From a virus: a stretch of DNA of 64,000 nucleotides. Numbering within the stretch: position 1 is the stretch's first letter; each line of letters starts with the position of its first letter. The notes under the pieces are model-generated. The model was not told where the DNA came from. It was given only the letters and a program-made list of their open reading frames with translations, and did no database searches. Made by a program: the position numbers and the translations under genes. Of this stretch, positions 30,301-39,054 are shown piece by piece. The DNA is taken from IMG/VR virus record IMGVR_UViG_3300037507_000754, positions 1 through 64,000 of that record. The stretch is one strand, 5' to 3'.

Positions 30301-33300
30301 CTACGCTGGTGCCAACAGCACAGGCACGGCGGCAGCGCCTGTTTACCGCACAGCCAAGCCTGCTGACAGCACGCGCTATTGGGTTGGTGGCACAGGCAAC
30401 TGGAGCGACACCGCTCGTTGGTCTACGTCGTCTGGCGGCGCTTCTGGCGCTGCTGTGCCACGCAGCCATGATGATGTTGTCTTCGACAGCCTGTCCAACG
30501 CCACAGCCTACACAGCCACGGTGAACGCTGTCACTGGCGGCATTCGCTGCAAAGCCCTCACCATTGCAGGCCCGTTGGTGGGCAACGTGACGCTGGCAGG
30601 CAGCACAGCTATTGTTGGCATTCACGGCAACGTGACGCTGCCTGCGACGGGGTTGACGCGGACGTACACAGGCGCTATCACGCTGTCAGGGTCTACGTCG
30701 GGGTTGACGTTGACGACTAATGGCGTTGCGTTGGCATCGTCCATTACGCTGGATGGGGTTGGGTGTGAATGGGTGTTGGGTAGTGCTTTAGATTTGAGCA
30801 CAGTAGGGGGCTTTACGTTAGTTAATGGAGTTTTTGATTGTGTAACGTACAATTTGACATGTGGGGGAATTACCTGCAGTTCTTCTAATATAAGAACCTT
30901 TGACTTTGGGTCCGGGACTATAACGACTTCTGGTAGTAGTGGCGCATTTGCGTTTGGAACTACGGAAACTACATCTGCTGATCTTACGATTGTTGCCGGA
31001 ACTGCGCAAATTAACTGCACTGGAAGCAACCCAACCTTTTCAGGAAATGGCAAAACCTTCTATAACGTTGCATTTACTAACACATCCGCAGGCACCGTCA
31101 CCCTCAACGGAGCCAACACCTTCAACGACCTGTCCTTCACCGGCATCACCTCTACTGGCTTGAAGATCATCAGCGTCACAGCCAACCAGACCATCACAGG
31201 CACCTTCACCTGCTCAGCAGGCACCAACGCCACGAGGCGTCACATCGTTCGCTCTAACATCATCGGCACCACACGCACATTGACCTGCGCGGCTGTCAGC
31301 CTCACTGACGTTGACTTCAGAGACATCACCATAGCCGGTGTAGCAGCGCCAGCAACGGGGACACGCATTGGCGATTGCAAGGGCAACAGCGGCATCACGT
31401 TCACGGCTGCGGCGAACAAGTATTGGAACCTTGCTGCTGGCGGCAACTGGGGCGGCTCTATCGGCTGGGCTACGTCAAGCGGCGGCACACCAAACATCAA
31501 CGACTTCCCGTTGGCACAGGACACCTGCTTTTTTGAAGCTACAGGGCTGAACAGCGGAGCCACCATCACCGTCAACCAAGACTACAACATCGGCACCATC
31601 GACATGTCGGCTAGGACGACGAATACGATGACGTTGGGGGCGGCGGCGGGGGCCACAATCTACGGCAACTGGATCAATGGTACAGGCACGACGTTGACGG
31701 GAACTGGCACATTGATTTTTGTGGGCCGTGGTAGTCAAACAATAACTAGCGCCGGAAAGATATTTACACAAGGTTTTACCATTGACAATCCTACAGGTTC
31801 TGTGACGCTACAAGATGCCTTTCAAACAAATTTTAATTCAGCAACTGCACTAATAATAAGTGCTGGAACGTTTAATGCAGTTACATACAATGTGACGCTA
31901 TCTGGAGCTACTTCGTCGTTGCGTTCGTTTACTTCAAGCACAAGAACCGTTGGCATAGGTTCAGGAACATGGACTATTGCGGGTTCAGGAAATGCGGTGG
32001 ACGCGAGTACCTCCACCAACCTCACCGTCACCGGAACCGGCACCATCAGCCTCACCTCCGCATCAGCCAAAACCTTCGCAGGCGGCAGCGCCTCCTACAG
32101 CGGCATCACCCTCAACCAAGGCGGCGCAGGCACTCTCACCATCAGCGGCAACAACACCTTCGCCAACATCACCAACACCTACAAGGCCACTGGTGCCACC
32201 ACCATCGCCTTCGGCACCACAACGCAGCGTGTAGGCAATTTCACCGCTGCTGGTGAAGCCGGAAGAGTGTTGACGCTGACGGGTACGTCTGCCGCCTCCC
32301 CTGCGACGCTGGTGCTAACCTCGGGCACGGTGACCACGCCTGACTACCTGACGATCACCGGCATCCGCGCCTACGATCTGAACACCACGTGGTACGCCGG
32401 GGCCAACTCGACCAACAACGGCTCGCTGGGCTGGCTGTTCGAGGCCGCAGGCGGCACGACGTTCAACGTCTCCTTCTCCGACACCGCCACGGGCGACGAT
32501 GCGCTAAGTGCGGCGTGCATTTTCCTTTCTGCAACTTCTGAGAGCGCTACCGGCTCTGATACGGCAACTGTTGCTGGCTCAACGTTCAACACACTACTGA
32601 GCGAAACAGCTACCGGTCAGGACACAACGTCTGCCACGGCGACCTTCAACGCCTCGTTGACCGACACCACCACTGGTTCAGACACCATTTCCGCAGGCCT
32701 TGTGTTCGCCGTATCGCTTTCCGACACCGCTACGGGTGCGGATGCCATTTCCGCAGGGCTTGTGTTCGCTGTATCACTCTCCGACACGGCCACAGGTGCG
32801 GATACCTTCAGCGCAGTTGCAACGCTCGGCGCCGCCTTCTCTGACACCGCCACGGGTGCGGATGCTTCGTCGGTAGTCGCGTCTGTTTTCGGCGCCCAAA
32901 CCGCTGAAACTGCTGGTATACAAGATACGCTTACCGTTACGGCGAGTCTTAGCGTTGCTCTTTCTGACGCGGCATCTCTTGTAGATTCTCCCACTACCCT
33001 GGTGGACTTCACGTCATCATTTGCCGACACCGCCGTAGCGTCCGATGGGATTGCCGCTGGGTATGCAGTTCTAACGGTTGTTTCTGAATCGGCTACAGGT
33101 GCTGATGCTTTCGTTGTCGCTGCGTCGGTCTTTACCCCCAGCTTCACGGATACAGTAACAGGCACTGACGCAGTTGTAGTTCTCGCGTCGTCGTTTAGCG
33201 CCGAGGTTTCGGACATCGTTGTAGGTACGGACGCGCCAGATGCAGCGGGTTCGGTCTTCGGTTCGAGCCTGTCTGACACGGCAACCCTTTTCGATCTGCC

Positions 33301-34117
33301 CTCGGTAGCGGCCTCGGCCTTCGGCGCGGCGCTCAGTGATACGGTCACGGGTGCGGATGCTCCTGCGGCGGTGGTGATCTTCCCGGTGTCTTTTTCGGAC
33401 ACCGCCACGGGCGCGGATGCCCTCGCCGCGCAGATGTCCTTCGCCACGTCCCTCAGCGAGACGGCAACGCTCAGCGACACCGCCGCCGTAGCAGCGTCGA
33501 TCTTCAATCCAGCAGTGCAGGAGCTTGCCCTGGCACTGGATATCCCGGCTGTTGCGGCGTCGACCTTCGGTGCGGTCTTGAACGAGACGGTGCAGGCGCA
33601 GGATGTACCTGCGGCACTGATGGTGTTCCCGGTGTCTTTCTCCGACACGGCTACAGCCGCCGATGCGCTGGCCGCGCAGATGGTGTTTGCCACGGCTGTG
33701 GCCGAGCTTGCAACGGGCTCCGACGCTACCTCCGTGCTCGTCATCTTCGTCTCTTCGGTCAGTGAGACGGCCTCGGGGCTTGACGCCCCTGCTGTCGCAG
33801 CGTCGACCTTCAACGCGAGCTTCAGCGCCTCGGCGATTGGGCAGGGCACTCCTGCCGTGGCCGGTTCGACCTTCAATGTCTCGCTCAGCGAGACCGGCGC
33901 GATCACCGACGTCGTCGTTGGGGGCTACCTCTGGAATCCGATAGATGACACCCAGAGCGCAAACTGGCAGAATGTGGTAGATGCGCAGTCTGCGGGCTGG
34001 ACGAGCGTGAACGACGCGCAGTCTGCGGGTTGGGTACAAGTCACCGACGCGCAGTCCCCGGGATGGGTGCAGATCAACGACGCGCAGGGCCCGAACTGGG
34101 TCGAGATCCAAACTTGA
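27317..34117 (+). CDS. giant repeat adhesin / tail fibre (2266 aa)
   Basis: Three repeat classes. (i) Residues 1 to about 1710: five units of about 340 residues, each starting with an aromatic motif (YWVGGTAAWDG, YWNLAAGGNWSANAW, YWNLAGAQNWSATAW, YWVGGTGNWSDTARW, YWNLAAGGNWGGSIGW) followed by Thr/Gly/Asn-rich beta-strand repeats such as TITSAGK and GNNTF, consistent with a beta-helix. (ii) About 1715-2200: repeats of 20-23 residues with core SDTATGADA. (iii) The last 60 residues: five 10-residue VNDAQSAGW-type repeats. It probably forms a long host-binding fibre. Within class (i) the DNA alternates between AT-rich and GC-rich blocks. Confidence 0.85.
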   Translation: MADRYWVGGTAAWDGTAGTKWSTTSGGGGGASVPTSADDVFFTNLSSGTCTISSGNTGAKSINCTGFTGTLAGNAVIIVSGSVTLDAGMTFTYNGTMTLNGTGTLTSAGKTFGPVNISGSGITVTLGGALNIGGNTLTVTQGTLDTANYNLTASVISSANSNVRTITLGSSTLTLSGSTPIGFSTNTNLTFNAGTSTINATAAGPTIAGGAASATGVTFYNVAFAAGGSGIDIRGINTFNDFTVAAQASAGVRQVTFDSRQTINGTLSTSGTAGNRRVWFRGVTYGIAQTLTINATPSLTDADFRDIYVIGTAAPISGTRVGDLRGCRGITFDTPKTVYWNLAAGGNWSANAWAASSGAGVSTDNFPLAQDTAVIENTGLNTSATVTIDSAFSYTGALSTQTRTNAFTLGGSNSMTFYGDLTLSSAVTLSYNGTITFSGRNIQTVTSAGKAFNSNLVIDSYGGRVELGDAFSVSGNNLTITNGTFDTKNYNVTAGSLASSNSNVRAITLGSSTVTLSGTGVAFNTSVIVNLTFNAGTSQLNMSSTASNITLDAGGLTLYNVSFTGASSSLLTHSVIGTNTFNNLTLTASTSAGLTQLALVGNQTITGTLTVAGATAVRRIFVRSNTLGTTRTLTVGTLSADDCDFRDITIAGTAAGSSPTRAGDCGGNSGITFPAAKTVYWNLAGAQNWSATAWAPGSGGSPDINNFPLAQDTAVFDNTGSAGTVTVQTFNVGTLDTSTRTTAMTLSVGLGQNPTFYGSLTSGTGLTFGGARTVFLSGRTTQTITSNGVSFGGWGFTIDCDVGTVQLGDALDLSAATTLTLTSGTFDAVTYNVTTGLFSQNTNIGTILKMGSGTWTLSGTGSVWNYQTTAPPTAFYKGTADIVLSDTSTTARTFAGGGLSYNKLTIGGTTGTSTLTITGNNQFTELASTKTVAHTIALGTTTQTFGKWTVTGTVGNVVTLTGTGTAHILAGACTDSIDYLAMGSIGFAATSPGEFYAGANSTGTAAAPVYRTAKPADSTRYWVGGTGNWSDTARWSTSSGGASGAAVPRSHDDVVFDSLSNATAYTATVNAVTGGIRCKALTIAGPLVGNVTLAGSTAIVGIHGNVTLPATGLTRTYTGAITLSGSTSGLTLTTNGVALASSITLDGVGCEWVLGSALDLSTVGGFTLVNGVFDCVTYNLTCGGITCSSSNIRTFDFGSGTITTSGSSGAFAFGTTETTSADLTIVAGTAQINCTGSNPTFSGNGKTFYNVAFTNTSAGTVTLNGANTFNDLSFTGITSTGLKIISVTANQTITGTFTCSAGTNATRRHIVRSNIIGTTRTLTCAAVSLTDVDFRDITIAGVAAPATGTRIGDCKGNSGITFTAAANKYWNLAAGGNWGGSIGWATSSGGTPNINDFPLAQDTCFFEATGLNSGATITVNQDYNIGTIDMSARTTNTMTLGAAAGATIYGNWINGTGTTLTGTGTLIFVGRGSQTITSAGKIFTQGFTIDNPTGSVTLQDAFQTNFNSATALIISAGTFNAVTYNVTLSGATSSLRSFTSSTRTVGIGSGTWTIAGSGNAVDASTSTNLTVTGTGTISLTSASAKTFAGGSASYSGITLNQGGAGTLTISGNNTFANITNTYKATGATTIAFGTTTQRVGNFTAAGEAGRVLTLTGTSAASPATLVLTSGTVTTPDYLTITGIRAYDLNTTWYAGANSTNNGSLGWLFEAAGGTTFNVSFSDTATGDDALSAACIFLSATSESATGSDTATVAGSTFNTLLSETATGQDTTSATATFNASLTDTTTGSDTISAGLVFAVSLSDTATGADAISAGLVFAVSLSDTATGADTFSAVATLGAAFSDTATGADASSVVASVFGAQTAETAGIQDTLTVTASLSVALSDAASLVDSPTTLVDFTSSFADTAVASDGIAAGYAVLTVVSESATGADAFVVAASVFTPSFTDTVTGTDAVVVLASSFSAEVSDIVVGTDAPDAAGSVFGSSLSDTATLFDLPSVAASAFGAALSDTVTGADAPAAVVIFPVSFSDTATGADALAAQMSFATSLSETATLSDTAAVAASIFNPAVQELALALDIPAVAASTFGAVLNETVQAQDVPAALMVFPVSFSDTATAADALAAQMVFATAVAELATGSDATSVLVIFVSSVSETASGLDAPAVAASTFNASFSASAIGQGTPAVAGSTFNVSLSETGAITDVVVGGYLWNPIDDTQSANWQNVVDAQSAGWTSVNDAQSAGWVQVTDAQSPGWVQINDAQGPNWVEIQT

Positions 34118-34124
34118 GGTCATC

Positions 34125-35417
34125 ATGACGACGTTCACCACGAATCTGCGACTGACCCAGCCTGCCTTGAGTTCTACAGGTTGGGGTACGACGGTCAACA
34201 ACGGGATCACGGCGCTGGTGGATGTGGCGGTTTCCGGTGTTGAGACTGTCGACGTTACGGCAGGCAATGTGTCGATGACCATTGACGACGGCGCACAAAG
34301 CGTAAACGATGCCCGCAACATGTTTATTGTTGTAGGGGGTACGCTCCCCGCAAACCGCACGGTCACGGTCCCTACCAACAGCAAGCTGTATTTTGTTCAT
34401 AACAACACCTCTGGCGCTTACACGCTTTCTTTTCAGGCCACCGCAGGTGTGCTCGTCCCGCAGGGAAAGAAGGTGCCGTTATACAGCGACGGTACAGACA
34501 TCCTTTACGCCTTTGACCACCTTGGGTCGCTGACCCTTGGAACCGCTCTTGCCGCGACCTCTGGGGGCACTGGGCAGAGCAGCTACGCTGTGGGCGATCT
34601 GCTGTACGCGGGCACAACCACGACGCTTGCCAAGCTCGCCAGTGTTGCCACGGGCAACGTGCTGCGTGCCGGGGGTGTGGGTACCGCGCCTGCTTGGGGC
34701 AAGGTCGACTTGACGACGGACGTGACTGGGGTGTTGCCGGCGGCGAACGGGGGGACGGGGCTGTCGGTGTTCCCTGCGCCTGGGACGCTGGGAAATGTGC
34801 TGTATTCGGACGGGACGGATTGGACGGCGGCAGACCTGTCGACGCTTGTCCCTGACGCCTCAGATACCGCTAAGGGTGTCGTCGAACTCGCCACCACGGC
34901 AGAGGTGCAAACGGGCACCGACACGACGCGAGCGATTACGCCTGCTGGGCTGCGGGGCGGGGCTTTGGTGCGGATGACGGCGCAGCCTACGACATCTGGA
35001 ACGTCGATCACTTTTACCGGTATTCCCTCGTGGGTAAAGCGCATTACGGTGATGTTGTCTGCGGTAAGTACTAGCGGATCTAATAACTTGCTTGTTCGTA
35101 TTGGGGATTCTGGCGGGATTGAAACTACCAGCTACGCCTCTTGTGCGCAGCTTGGTGCTGGGGCGGCTACAGATACGACAGGTTTCATCATAACTAGGAC
35201 AATCCTTAGCACTTCTACTACTTCTGGTATGGTAGTATTGACAAATATAGACGGTAATACTTGGACAATGTCTGCAAACATATTTGAAACTGCCGGATCT
35301 ACTACTTCTTCTGCGGGCGTCAAAACACTATCTGACGTATTGACACAACTAAGTTTTACTAATGTGAATAGTGCAGATACTTTCGACGCTGGCTCCGTTA
35401 ATGTCATGTACGAGTAA
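34125..35417 (+). CDS. tail fibre protein (430 aa)
   Basis: The N-terminus (TTFTTNLRLTQPALSSTGWGTTVNNGITALVDVAVSGV) is a common fibre attachment domain. GGTGQSSYAVGDLLYA and PAANGGTG motifs and DASDTAKGVVELATTAEVQTGTDTTRAITPAGL match the repeats of T4 gp37/collar-type fibres. The last 130 residues are a distinct beta domain encoded by noticeably AT-richer DNA, the usual place for an exchangeable receptor-binding tip. Confidence 0.88.
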   Translation: MTTFTTNLRLTQPALSSTGWGTTVNNGITALVDVAVSGVETVDVTAGNVSMTIDDGAQSVNDARNMFIVVGGTLPANRTVTVPTNSKLYFVHNNTSGAYTLSFQATAGVLVPQGKKVPLYSDGTDILYAFDHLGSLTLGTALAATSGGTGQSSYAVGDLLYAGTTTTLAKLASVATGNVLRAGGVGTAPAWGKVDLTTDVTGVLPAANGGTGLSVFPAPGTLGNVLYSDGTDWTAADLSTLVPDASDTAKGVVELATTAEVQTGTDTTRAITPAGLRGGALVRMTAQPTTSGTSITFTGIPSWVKRITVMLSAVSTSGSNNLLVRIGDSGGIETTSYASCAQLGAGAATDTTGFIITRTILSTSTTSGMVVLTNIDGNTWTMSANIFETAGSTTSSAGVKTLSDVLTQLSFTNVNSADTFDAGSVNVMYE

Positions 35418-35420
35418 CCC

Positions 35421-35681
35421 ATGAACGCCCTCGCCGTCGCGTTGCTGCTCGCAGTGGCTCCTGCCCCCATAGCGGAGTACCGTGAAGGCGATGCGCGAGT
35501 GGAACTCTACGCCGAGGCAGGCCCCTGCGTAGGGAGCGCTCGGTGGGCGGTGTACCTCCAACCCCCGGTGCGTGTGCCAGGGTGCTGGCTTTGGGTGGGA
35601 GAGTCTGTTCAAATCGCGTGGCTGGACGGGGACTTCAGCAAAGTTCCTGCACGTGTGTTTCGTAAGCCGGAGTTGCTCTGA
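35421..35681 (+). CDS. small exported protein, hypothetical (86 aa)
   Basis: Signal-peptide-like N-terminus (MNALAVALLLAVAPAPIA) and a mature part with two Cys and several Trp. Periplasmic or membrane-associated; next to the holin genes, so a lysis accessory is possible. Its stop overlaps the next ATG. Confidence 0.7.
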   Translation: MNALAVALLLAVAPAPIAEYREGDARVELYAEAGPCVGSARWAVYLQPPVRVPGCWLWVGESVQIAWLDGDFSKVPARVFRKPELL

Positions 35682-36091
35682 TGGAACCGATTGATCTGAA
35701 GACCTTGAAAGCCCAGGCAGAGGTCGAACTCAACCGCCTGGAGGCCCAGGCTACGGCCAAGGAAGTTGCCGCCAAGGCCATAGGCAAGACGGCCATCATC
35801 TGGATCTTCCTGCTGGTGCTGGTCGGCGTGGTGTCGTCAGCCTTCCTCGCATCCGAAGCGCTGCCTGCTGTCATCGGCCTTGTGGCAACCGCCACGATGG
35901 CTCTGATCCAGATGGTCAACGGCATCGTCAACGAGACCAAGAAGGAAGAGAAGCCTGAGATCACCATCATCAAGGAGCTGATCGACCGACTGGACAAGCC
36001 TGAGCGGCAGGAGCCGCCCATGAAGGTCAATGTGGAAGGTGACAAGGTCACTGTTCAGCGTGGCGATGATGTGATCACGACCAAGGGGTAA
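35681..36091 (+). CDS. putative holin-type membrane protein with 2 TM (136 aa)
   Basis: A charged N-terminal helix, then two membrane segments (TAIIWIFLLVLVGVVSSAFLA and ALPAVIGLVATATMALIQMV), then a charged cytoplasmic tail (ETKKEEKPEITIIKELIDRLDKPERQ). Directly upstream of a second membrane protein and the endolysin, so probably part of the holin/antiholin set. Confidence 0.72.
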   Translation: MEPIDLKTLKAQAEVELNRLEAQATAKEVAAKAIGKTAIIWIFLLVLVGVVSSAFLASEALPAVIGLVATATMALIQMVNGIVNETKKEEKPEITIIKELIDRLDKPERQEPPMKVNVEGDKVTVQRGDDVITTKG

Positions 36092-36093
36092 AC

Positions 36094-36597
36094 ATGCTGA
36101 GTCTTTTCTCCACCCTCGGCGGCTTGCTCATCAGCGGCCTACCCAAGCTCCTTGAGTTCTTCCAGAACAAGAGCGATCAGAAGCACGAACTTGCACTGAC
36201 CCGCGTCCAGATGGAGCGCGAGTTGCAGCTCGCGGCTCAGGGATATGCCGCCCAAGCCAAGATGGAGGAGATCCGCACTGAGCAGGTAGCGATGCAGACT
36301 GAGGCGCAGATGACCGAAGCTGCGCTCAAGCATGACGAGAAGGTGTTGGAGAAAGCCAGCCGCTGGGTTGCAAACTACGTGGGGACCGTGCGCCCCACGG
36401 TGACCTACATCTTCATCATTGAGCTTGTGCTGATCAACGCTGCGCTGACGCTCTATGTCTGGAAGCACCCTGGCCTGATCCAAAGCGTTGACGACCTGAT
36501 CCGCGTGACTGCGATCATTTTCAGCGAGGACGAGATGGCGATGTTGGGCGGGATCATCGGGTTCTGGTTCGGCAGCAGGCAGTGGAGCAAGAAGTGA
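36094..36597 (+). CDS. holin-like membrane protein (167 aa)
   Basis: A long amphipathic coiled coil (HELALTRVQMERELQLAAQGYAAQAKMEEIRTEQVAMQTEAQM) is followed by two membrane segments (PTVTYIFIIELVLINAALTLYVW and MAMLGGIIGFWFGSRQW). This architecture with a C-terminal WFGSRxWSKK end is common in phage holins next to GH24 lysozymes. It overlaps the endolysin gene as GTGA. Confidence 0.75.
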   Translation: MLSLFSTLGGLLISGLPKLLEFFQNKSDQKHELALTRVQMERELQLAAQGYAAQAKMEEIRTEQVAMQTEAQMTEAALKHDEKVLEKASRWVANYVGTVRPTVTYIFIIELVLINAALTLYVWKHPGLIQSVDDLIRVTAIIFSEDEMAMLGGIIGFWFGSRQWSKK

Positions 36598-37097
36598 AGG
36601 TGAGTCCAGAGGGGAGTGCTTTGATGCACAGGTATGAGGGCTACAGGACAAAGCCCTACCTGTGCCCTGCGCACATCTGGACTATTGGCTACGGCCATGT
36701 CTTGTATCAGGATCAGATCCGTCTACCTATGGTTCGGAAGGATGAATATGCCGGGCTCATCAGGAAGGAATACCCCCTCAAGCCAGAAGACAACCGTGTC
36801 TGGTCCAAGGAAGAGATCGAGAAACTATTCTCGATGGATGTCGCTGCTTTTGAACGAGGTGTTCTTCGTCTGGTTCCCGGCTGTGTTGGTCATCAAGGGC
36901 GCTTCGACGCTCTGGTCAGTTTTTCGTTCAACGCAGGGCTAGGCAATCTACAGCGTAGTCAGATCCGCATGAAGGCCAACCGTGGGGATATTGGAGGTGC
37001 CGCTGATGCGTTCATGCAGTGGACAAAGGGTGGCGGTAGGGAACTCCCGGGTCTTGTCAAGCGGCGCAAAGATGAGCGTGCGCTGTTTCTGAGGTAA
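36594..37097 (+). CDS. endolysin, GH24 lysozyme (T4-type)
   Basis: 167 residues from the GTG at 36594, which shares four bases with the holin stop and has GGAG upstream; the frame is open to 36582 but the overlap start is preferred. The catalytic triad spacing E15-x8-C24-x5-T30 in YEGYRTKPYLCPAHIWTIGYGHV is that of GH24 (with Cys replacing the usual Asp). FDALVSFSFNAGLGNLQRS and KRRKDERALFL complete the fold. It cuts peptidoglycan glycan strands; no signal peptide, so release needs the holin. Confidence 0.94.
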   Translation: MKVSPEGSALMHRYEGYRTKPYLCPAHIWTIGYGHVLYQDQIRLPMVRKDEYAGLIRKEYPLKPEDNRVWSKEEIEKLFSMDVAAFERGVLRLVPGCVGHQGRFDALVSFSFNAGLGNLQRSQIRMKANRGDIGGAADAFMQWTKGGGRELPGLVKRRKDERALFLR

Positions 37098-37101
37098 CAC
37101 C

Positions 37102-39054
37102 ATGCCGCTGAAAGCGCTACGCCTCAAGTCCGGTATCTTCCGGGAGAACACGCGCTACTCCGCAGAAGGCGGATGGTACGAGTGCGACAAGGTGCGCTTC
37201 CGCTCGGGGCAACCTGAGAAGATCGGCGGCTGGCAGCAGGTCAGCAACGACCAGTTCCTCGGCTATGCACGGGCGCTCTGGCCTTGGGATGTCTACCTCG
37301 GTCTGGGCACCGAGGTTAAGTACTACATCTACTACGGCGCGTACTACGACATCACGCCAATTGACACCTATGCGCTGACCAACCCGTTCAGTGCGGTTGA
37401 CGGCTCTGCCGTCATTACCGTGGCGCACACCAGTCACGGTCGGCTTGAAGGGGACTACGTTCAGTTCGACAACGTCACAGGCCTTGGCGGCAACATGACG
37501 CAGGCTGTGCTTGAGCTGGAGTACCAAGTAGCCACGGTCATCAACGCCAACAGCTACACGTTCAACGCTCGGGACCCGAGCACGGGCGCCCCCGTGCTGG
37601 CGAATGCTACAGACCAATCACCGGGCTCTCCCGGCGGCGGCTCCGTCACGGCGCAGTATCAGCCCAACATCGGCACGCCGATTCAGTACCCACCTCCGGG
37701 TATTCTTACGGGCTGGGGCGGCGGCACTTGGGGCAGCGGCGTCTGGGGTGGCAGCTTGACGCCTTTCGTACCTACGCAGATCAACCTGTGGAACCACTAC
37801 AACTTCGGCGAGGATTTGATCTACGGACCGAAGGGCGGCGGGGTGTACTACTGGGACGCTTCGGCGGGGTTTACCGCACGAGGCGTCAACATCTCCACGC
37901 TTGTCGGTGCTAGTGACACGCCTTCTGCGGCCTTGTTCCGCGCCGTCTCCGACGCTTCTCGCTTCGTGTTGGTCTTCGGCACGACGGACTACGGCTCCTC
38001 GGCGCTCAACCCGATGCTGATCCGCTGGTCGGATCAGGAGACAGCAGCCAACTGGACCCCGGCGGCGACGAATCAGGCCGGAAGCCTGCAACTGTCCCGG
38101 GGCTCCGAGATTCGCGCCGTGGCGCAGACTCGGCAGGAGTTCCTCGTCTGGACAGACATCGCGCTGTACTCACTCCAGTACCTCGGCCCGCCCATCGTGT
38201 GGGGTTCGCAGATCCTCGCGGACAACATCACCATCGTCAGCGACCGTGCATGGGCAGTGGCGGCGGGCGTCACCTTCTGGATGGGGGATGAGAAGTTCTA
38301 CATGTTCGACGGGCGCGTGCAAACGCTCAACTGCGACATCCGCAAGTTCATCTTCGACGACTTCAACGCGAACCAGAACCTTCAGGTCTTCGCCTCTACC
38401 GTGGAGCAGTTCAGCGAGGTGTGGTGGTTCTACTGCTCTGCGAACTCCACAATGATCGACCGCTACGCGGTCTTCAACTACGCTGAGCGCATCTGGTACT
38501 ACGGCTCCTTGGGGCGCACCGCGTGGCTCGACGCCAGCGTCCTCTCCAACCTGCCCATCGCTGCGGACTACAACCGCCGCCTGCTCAACCACGAGACAGG
38601 GTGCGATGACGCGTCTACACCAGAGGCTGCGCCCATCGAGGCCTACATCACCTCGTCCCAATTCGACATTGACGACGGGCACAACTTCGGGTTCGTGCGC
38701 CGGATGCTGCCCGACGTGACGTTCACGGGTTCGACGGCGACGGTTGAAAATCAGTCCATCACGATGGCGCTGCTGCCGCTCCAGAACTCGGGCTCGGGCT
38801 ACACGCGGGGCGTGGAAAATGTTGGCCCTGCGGCCAACATGTCGGTGGCGCTGACCAACGAGGCAACCGTGCAGCGTGATGCGGACAACGGCATCGAGCG
38901 CTTCTCGGGAACAGTCACGCCGTACGACGGCAACCTGTACATCCGCGTGCGCGGCAGGCAGATGTCGCTCCGCGTTGCGTCGACCGGGCTGGGGGTGCAG
39001 TGGCAACTGGGTACGCCGCGCATGGACGTGCGGCCTAGCGGGCGCAAGTCATGA
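37102..39054 (+). CDS. tail hub / packaged-DNA stabilisation protein (P22 gp10-like, 650 aa)
   Basis: The opening PLKALRLKSGIFRENTRYSAEGGWYECDKVRFRSGQPEKIGGWQQ and the long beta-rich body with YYW, FWMGDEKFYMFDGRVQTLNC and FGFVRRMLPDVTF stretches are of the gp10/T7 gp12-like hub type in podovirus-like phages. Would seal the neck and carry the fibres. ATGA overlap with the next gene. Confidence 0.78.
   Translation: MPLKALRLKSGIFRENTRYSAEGGWYECDKVRFRSGQPEKIGGWQQVSNDQFLGYARALWPWDVYLGLGTEVKYYIYYGAYYDITPIDTYALTNPFSAVDGSAVITVAHTSHGRLEGDYVQFDNVTGLGGNMTQAVLELEYQVATVINANSYTFNARDPSTGAPVLANATDQSPGSPGGGSVTAQYQPNIGTPIQYPPPGILTGWGGGTWGSGVWGGSLTPFVPTQINLWNHYNFGEDLIYGPKGGGVYYWDASAGFTARGVNISTLVGASDTPSAALFRAVSDASRFVLVFGTTDYGSSALNPMLIRWSDQETAANWTPAATNQAGSLQLSRGSEIRAVAQTRQEFLVWTDIALYSLQYLGPPIVWGSQILADNITIVSDRAWAVAAGVTFWMGDEKFYMFDGRVQTLNCDIRKFIFDDFNANQNLQVFASTVEQFSEVWWFYCSANSTMIDRYAVFNYAERIWYYGSLGRTAWLDASVLSNLPIAADYNRRLLNHETGCDDASTPEAAPIEAYITSSQFDIDDGHNFGFVRRMLPDVTFTGSTATVENQSITMALLPLQNSGSGYTRGVENVGPAANMSVALTNEATVQRDADNGIERFSGTVTPYDGNLYIRVRGRQMSLRVASTGLGVQWQLGTPRMDVRPSGRKS

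Noticed and set aside
32617-34384. Long minus-strand open frames opposite the adhesin repeats
   Set aside because: They mirror the repeat structure of the adhesin gene and have no initiation signals.
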